A stretch of 64,000 nt of DNA. Origin: Megascapheus bottae (Eukaryota; Chordata; Mammalia; Rodentia; Geomyidae). The notes beneath the pieces were generated by a model. That model saw only the letters and a list, made by a program, of their open reading frames with translations. It did not search any database and was not told the DNA's origin. Location: positions 744,001 through 808,000 of the forward strand of contig JANJXV010000192.1 in the NCBI GenBank assembly GCA_024803745.1, in the 5' to 3' direction. Both the position numbers and the translations under genes were made by a program. Positions 59,350-64,000 of the stretch are shown here, piece by piece; the first letter of the stretch is position 1, and each line of letters opens with the position of its first letter.

Positions 59350-60227
59350 ATAACTATAAAAACCCAGTCTGCTGTATGAAAGTGGATTAATTTCTGTTTT
59401 TTATTCTATTCCACTAACCTATGTGTCCACTTTTTGCTAGTATCATGATGTTTCATGACTACAGCTTTTAGTATGAAATACAGTTGTGATACCACCAGAT
59501 TTAGCCACTTCCTTCTCCTCTTCTTTCTCTTTTCATCTTCTTTGTCCTTCTTTTCCTTTTCCCAGGATCACTATGGCTTTTCTGAGTTTTTATGCTTCTG
59601 TATGAATTTAAAGATTGCTTTCTATTTAGTTGAAAAAATGATTCAAAAACAGCACTCTAGTTAGAGATTCTTGTAAGTAGCATGGTCATTTTAACCATAT
59701 TAATTATTCTAATGCACACACATAGGGTGTATTTTCATTTTTATGTCCTCCAGAGATCTTGTCATCAGTGTTTTATAATTTGCATCTTCATTTCCTTGGG
59801 TTAATTTAATCCTGATTATTTTAATTTTATGGCTATTATGAATGGAATCATTTTGATGCCTTTTCAGTAAATTCATTATAAATGTTTAAAATGTAAGTCT
59901 TTTGTGTACTGATTTGGCATCCTGCTACTGCACTGAATTCATTAATCTATGCCAAGAGTTTTTTGATGAAGTATTTAGGTTTTTCTATGTATAAAACCTT
60001 GTCAATTTCAAACAAGGATAATTCAATTCATTCTTCCCTATCTGTATGCACAAGTTTCTCCTTTTTTTGCCTGCATACTCTAGATAACACTTTGGTGCAA
60101 TGTTAGTAAATGTGATAGAAAGTCTTGTTCATGAGTTCAGAAGAAATAGATGAGATTTTTTTTCCCCAGCTCAGTATGGTATTAGCAATGAGTTTTTCAT
60201 AGGCAGTATTTAGTAGTTTTTTATGTT

Positions 60228-60425
60228 CCAGGACTAGGTCTTGAACTCAAGGCCTGGGCACTGCTCCCGGACGTTCCTGCTCAAGGCTGATGCGCTATCA
60301 CTTGAGCCACACATCAACATCAGCTTTTTGGAGGTGTCATTTTCACTTTCTTGATTCTTGCTTCACCACAATGCTATCTGTGTAGCTGACATAATTTCCA
60401 ATCTGAGTTTCTCAAGTAGCTTTCC
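60228..60425 (-). mobile_element. Three-module SINE, diverged
   Basis: 'aggtcttgaactcaaggcct', 'gcgctatcacttgagccaca' and 'tgcttcaccacaatgctatc' are the complement of the right module and decayed linker/head. Inserted at the edge of the older L1. Confidence 0.68.
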
Positions 60426-61292
60426 CAGGGGCATATTTTTTATGGGATACCAGTTTGATGGCTGCTTGGGCTTTGTTTATACAGACACAGGAAAGTACAG
60501 CTTCTGTACCTTCTTCATTTTTTATTGATATTAGCAGTACAGGTATGCCTCAGTCATCTAGACCGAAGCAGTTCATGAAGGAGCATGACAGGGAAGCTTC
60601 CACAAGTCTGTGTCCTCACCTCCATAGAGCCAAGACCTGACAGAATTAGTAGCACTGTGTCATTGAAAGAAATTCACCTCAAACACTGAGCTGTATCCAG
60701 TGTTATCTTTGAAAGAAGTTCTAACCACCCTCTCCTGAATGGTATGCACAAAGACACCCGTGTAGCAGATGCCGAATCACTCACACAAATGCTGATGGTA
60801 GTTTTCAGACACCTCGGACTGGGTAATTCTGACTACCATTTGTTCCAGTCCAAGGACTTTAAGGCCAGAAGCAAATGCCTTTTCAATTTCTTCTGATTAA
60901 TGTCCCTCCACAGAATATCTGCCATTTCTAGAGGGTCCTCATGCTATTCTCCAAGGCAAACCTACCCTGAACTGATTTGGAAAGCAAATGGGTTGTGTTA
61001 AATAAGCACTATTAGATTTTTAAAGTACTTGGAATTTGCTGGTCCTCACTGCTGGACATTAAATATTAGATTTCTGAAGCAGATTCATCAAATAAAAATT
61101 TCCCTCATTTCTTTTCTAAGTCTGGATTCATTAAGTAAGGTAATGGCATAGGTGTATTGATTTGATCAATAAGGTGCCTAATTATATAAATGTCACATAG
61201 TACAAATTAAGTCAATTTGGACAAATTTCCATAGAATTCCCGAGAGATCCAAGATCAAACTTCTCTCTTTCTTTCTTCATTTCTTTCTTTTT
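60426..61292. other. Unique DNA, no gene recognised
   Basis: No repeat family recognised. A pyrimidine-rich run, 61,262-61,295, forms the tail side of the next SINE. Confidence 0.4.
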
Positions 61293-61877
61293 TCTTGTTG
61301 TTGTGGGGCTTGGACTCTGGGCCTGGGCATTGTCCCTGGGCTCTTCAGCTTAAGGCTACTTCCCTACTCTTTGAGCTTCAGTGCCACTTCTGGTTTTCTA
61401 GGGGTTAATTAGAGATAAGAGTATAATGGTCTTCAGGGGGGGGTGGAAAATATTCTAAAACTATATAGTGGTGATAGTTTTAAAATACTAAAAGGGATTA
61501 CATTGTACACTTGACATGAGTGGCTTGTATGGATGCATATGATTTATATCACAATAAAGCTACAGAGGAAAGAATTTATCCTAAAGTATTTGCTCTAGAA
61601 AACAAGACTATAGATGTGACATTGATTTGTTATAACACTGAGATAGTAAGTTGCTTCTCATTGTAATTTAAAGCTAGCACTTTGCCATCTCATCAAGGCC
61701 CAATTTCTAGACAACATCTAGTGTTTATCAATCTATATTCTCTTGTCCTCCATGTTTTGTTGGCTCCTCCCCACAATAAACCTTTGTCACTCATGAAAAA
61801 AAAAGTATAATAGTCTTTAGTTCCCAGCCTGGCTTTGAACCATGATCCTCAGGCATGAGCCACCCCCCGCCCAGATA
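61293..61877 (-). mobile_element. Three-module SINE split by an insertion
   Basis: Left part 61,296-61,436: 'ggggcttggactctgggcct', 'gagcttcagtgccacttctg', 'attagagataagagtataat'. Right part 61,804-61,873: 'cccagcctggctttgaacca' and 'gcatgagccacc', with a piece of the head deleted. The two join exactly across the target-site duplication of the insert at 61,437-61,803. Confidence 0.82.
61420..61820 (+). mobile_element. Retrocopied transcript end inside a SINE
   Basis: The insert 61,437-61,803 has retroposition hallmarks. Direct repeats 'agtataatggtcttcag' (61,420-61,436) and 'agtataatagtctttag' (61,804-61,820) match at 15 of 17 bases, and an A run lies at 61,796-61,804, 15 bases after AATAAA at 61,775-61,780. 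Its first part (to about 61,560) resembles an old L1 3' end ('atatagtggtgatagtttta', 'tatatcacaataaagc'); about 235 bases of unrecognised sequence follow. Either a processed copy of a host transcript whose end contains L1, or an L1 with a 3' transduction. Confidence 0.72.
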
Positions 61878-61892
61878 AGACCAAATTTCCAC

Positions 61893-62117
61893 TTAGTTAA
61901 CATTAACAGTCATTTTTTTGCCAGTCCTGGGGCTTGAACTCAGGGCTTGAGCATTGTCCTTTGGCTTTCTCAAGGCTAGAGCTTTACCAATTGAGCCACA
62001 GCACCATTTCAGGCTTTCTCTATGTATGTGGTACCAAGGAATTGAAGCCAGGTCTTTGTGTAAGCTAGGCAAGTACTCTATCACAAGGCCAAACTCCCAG
62101 ACCCTTGGTTAACATTA
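61893..62117 (-). mobile_element. IDL-Geo-type SINE with 13-base duplication
   Basis: SINE 61,906-62,104. Complement of the right monomer ('ggggcttgaactcagggctt', 'ccaattgagccacagcacca') and left monomer ('ggtaccaaggaattgaagcc' to 'aactcccagaccc'). Direct repeats 'ttagttaacatta' (61,893-61,905) and 'ttggttaacatta' (62,105-62,117) differ at one base. Confidence 0.9.
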
Positions 62118-62794
62118 TTAAAAAGCAACATATAATTTTTCTCCATGAGTATCACAGAATCTCAGATATATCTTCTGTGTAAAATAATATTTTCAACTTA
62201 GAATTCATGCTCACATAGAAATTCTATTTCACTTTCATGAGTGATCTTTGACCTTGAAATGAAAATGAAATCTGTTCATTCACCTCTAAATACCACAAAG
62301 GCTCACCACTATAAAATACATTGTTATTTCACAGTATTACTTCAATACAGTTTATTTAAGTGGCATGGGCTATGTAGAAAATATGAACCAATCCTCTGGA
62401 ACTTTTAGATCATGTTTCCTTTTTCAACTCACCTGTTAAAAATCTCTTCTTTGAAAGGATAACAGAAAATAATTAGAGATGCTCAGGCTTCAAGAGAAAC
62501 AGAAAAAATTCTCTTGAAGCAGTATACTCATGGTGAGATGCTGACAGCAACACTGATATGTGTTATAGGGTGTCTTAGATTTCCTAGCAGCCACACAGAA
62601 GAAAGAAACAATAATGCCCACAAGGAAAAGTAGTCAACCCAAGCTATTATTAAGAAAAGAAAAGTAGTTTTTTAAATTATAAGGTAACTGAGTCATAAGA
62701 ATATGAGAATCTGATAGCAAAAGAAAGAGCAGAGCAATGGACTTAAAACTGAGTTTGCTAACCAAATGGTTAGAAACCTAGGTCAAAACTTGTT

Positions 62795-62800
<6 letters not shown>
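62118..62800. other. AT-rich unique DNA
   Basis: No gene or classifiable repeat. Confidence 0.4.

Positions 62801-62871
<71 letters not shown>
62801..62871. repeat. (GA)n microsatellite
   Basis: About 35 uninterrupted GA units; the longest pure dinucleotide run in the window. Confidence 0.98.
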
Positions 62872-62873
<2 letters not shown>

Positions 62874-64000
62874 AGCGAGAGCAAACAGAGTCCCCTGCAA
62901 GGATGAGATTCCTCCATCCATCCCAGGTTTCAGCACCATTTGTCAGGAAAGATCTTAGTATTTGACTGCCAGAAGTTTAATAAACTTTATAAAGCAAGTG
63001 AGACAGCATATTTCAATAGAAATAATATACAGAATAAAAACTGAGGTATTTGAACAACCCTAATAACTGAAGTAATAGCTGGAGTCCTTGGGAATCTACT
63101 GCTTCTGTGGAGACCAAGGGGTTTTCTTCACCCCAAATATGTACAGGGTGATCCCTAAAATCTGTGAAAATTTTACCTTACATGTATGACTCTGGGATTT
63201 TACAGTTGCGACTAAACTGAATATTTTCCGTGGGAAAGCTCATTCCATATTATCCATCTGGTGAACTCACTGGGGCTTGTAATGGAAAGAAAACAGTCAG
63301 GGTTAGAGGAGAGAGAGTAAAGCTGGAGTAAAAGCAAAGGGAAACAAATGAGGGCTTCAGGCAGCCTCCAGAATCTAAAACTGGAAAGGATTTCCCACAG
63401 AACTTCCGGAAGAAGGCCGCTCTATCAACCAGTGTGGGCTTTTACCTCTAGAAACAGATGCCAACACAATTACTGTTTTGATTTCCTAAATATGGTATGA
63501 GATGGTGAACCATATATTTTCCTTTGAAATTCTTTGTGAGACTTCATTGTGGAAAGCAATTATCTCTGGACAATATTCTGTTTATCTAAGAGACAATGGA
63601 CACCCCCCTGCAATCACAGTCTGCCATAAAGTCTTCTCTTGTGGGACTGTATTTTTGGGCCACAGAGTAAACAGCCCTTCTCCTTGTTAAAAGCCAAGGA
63701 CAAATGCTGCAGAAAGGCAATGTTTTATCTTCTGGAAAACAAGCCTAGACGTTGTATGAAATGGATTCCATATCCATGCTGTGCTTCAAAAGCAGAGGTG
63801 AGTGTGACCTGGAGTTGGTCCAGGCTTGAAGACTATAAACATCTCTGAGAATCTCCACCACAGACCCTTCCCTGTGCCCTCCCCAACATCTGTGCAGCAA
63901 CTGGACAAGGTAGAAAAAGTCTCCAGGATAGACTGCTACCCTAGGGGCACTGGTTAGTTAACAACATAAAATGATCCTTTACTTACTATTAATAAACAGG
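62872..64000. other. Unique DNA, no gene recognised
   Basis: Repeat-free by eye. Frames of 62 and 69 codons (63,502-63,848) overlap without recognisable domains. An exon of an unknown gene cannot be excluded but nothing supports one. Confidence 0.4.

Larger units (their letters stand above)
58080..60227 (-). mobile_element. Older L1 ORF2 segment, split by a younger L1
   Basis: Antisense L1 ORF2: 58,130-58,449 ('tttcctttgctgtgcaaaag', 'ggcctttgatccattttggt') and, after the nested L1, 59,350-60,227 ('ttctattccactaacctatg', 'ggatcactatggcttttctg', 'tggcatcctgctactgcact', 'atgttagtaaatgtgataga'). The two parts are in the correct ORF2 order and adjoin once the insert is removed. Frames are disrupted. 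Left limit approximate; a SINE abuts the right end. Confidence 0.8.

Noticed and set aside
61555..61780. Two AATAAA motifs as ends of a local gene
   Set aside because: Both lie inside a retroposed insert with a target-site duplication, so they mark the source transcript rather than a local gene.

Overview
This is a stretch of nuclear DNA from a rodent, and I find no recognisable protein-coding gene, rRNA, tRNA or other structural RNA gene in it. The best clue to the host is a two-part SINE present in seven copies: a left monomer like the rodent ID element (derived from tRNA-Ala), joined to a right monomer beginning 'gctgtggctcaagtggtaga'. That layout matches the IDL-Geo SINE known from geomyoid rodents (kangaroo rats, pocket mice, pocket gophers). 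A beaver-like relative cannot be excluded from sequence alone. Monomeric and dimeric B1-like (7SL-derived) SINEs, ID pieces, rodent-type L1 3' ends and ancient MIR, L2, L1M and MaLR fragments agree with a castorimorph rodent.

The window has two halves. Positions 1 to about 24,000 look visibly richer in G+C and carry many SINEs, several CA or CT microsatellites and a series of purine-only tracts. The largest tract, 22,891-23,421, has a repeat unit of about 53 bases. From about 24,000 to the end the DNA is AT-rich and dominated by L1 remnants (25,990-26,525; 29,985-31,655; 34,827-35,328; 38,280-40,135; 58,080-60,227) with long repeat-poor stretches between them. The longest repeat-poor stretch, 40,346-45,047, looks like a gene desert or a large intron.

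Several insertions can be read precisely from their target-site duplications: an L1 end at 12,640-13,135 (16-base perfect duplication), an L1 end at 10,724-10,862 inside a SINE tail (15-base perfect), an L1 end at 34,827-35,328, SINEs at 39,075-39,272, 45,063-45,239, 51,530-51,634 and 61,906-62,104, a short retrocopied transcript end inside a SINE at 61,437-61,803, and an L1 nested inside an older L1 at 58,459-59,340. Together they give a relative insertion history.

The only stretch that looks at all like host coding sequence is a 138-codon open frame at 24,002-24,418 with a splice-acceptor-like site inside it and a polyadenylation signal just after the stop; I do not recognise it and rate it weakly. 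Identifications of repeats are from memory of family consensus patterns, so boundaries are approximate unless a target-site duplication fixes them.
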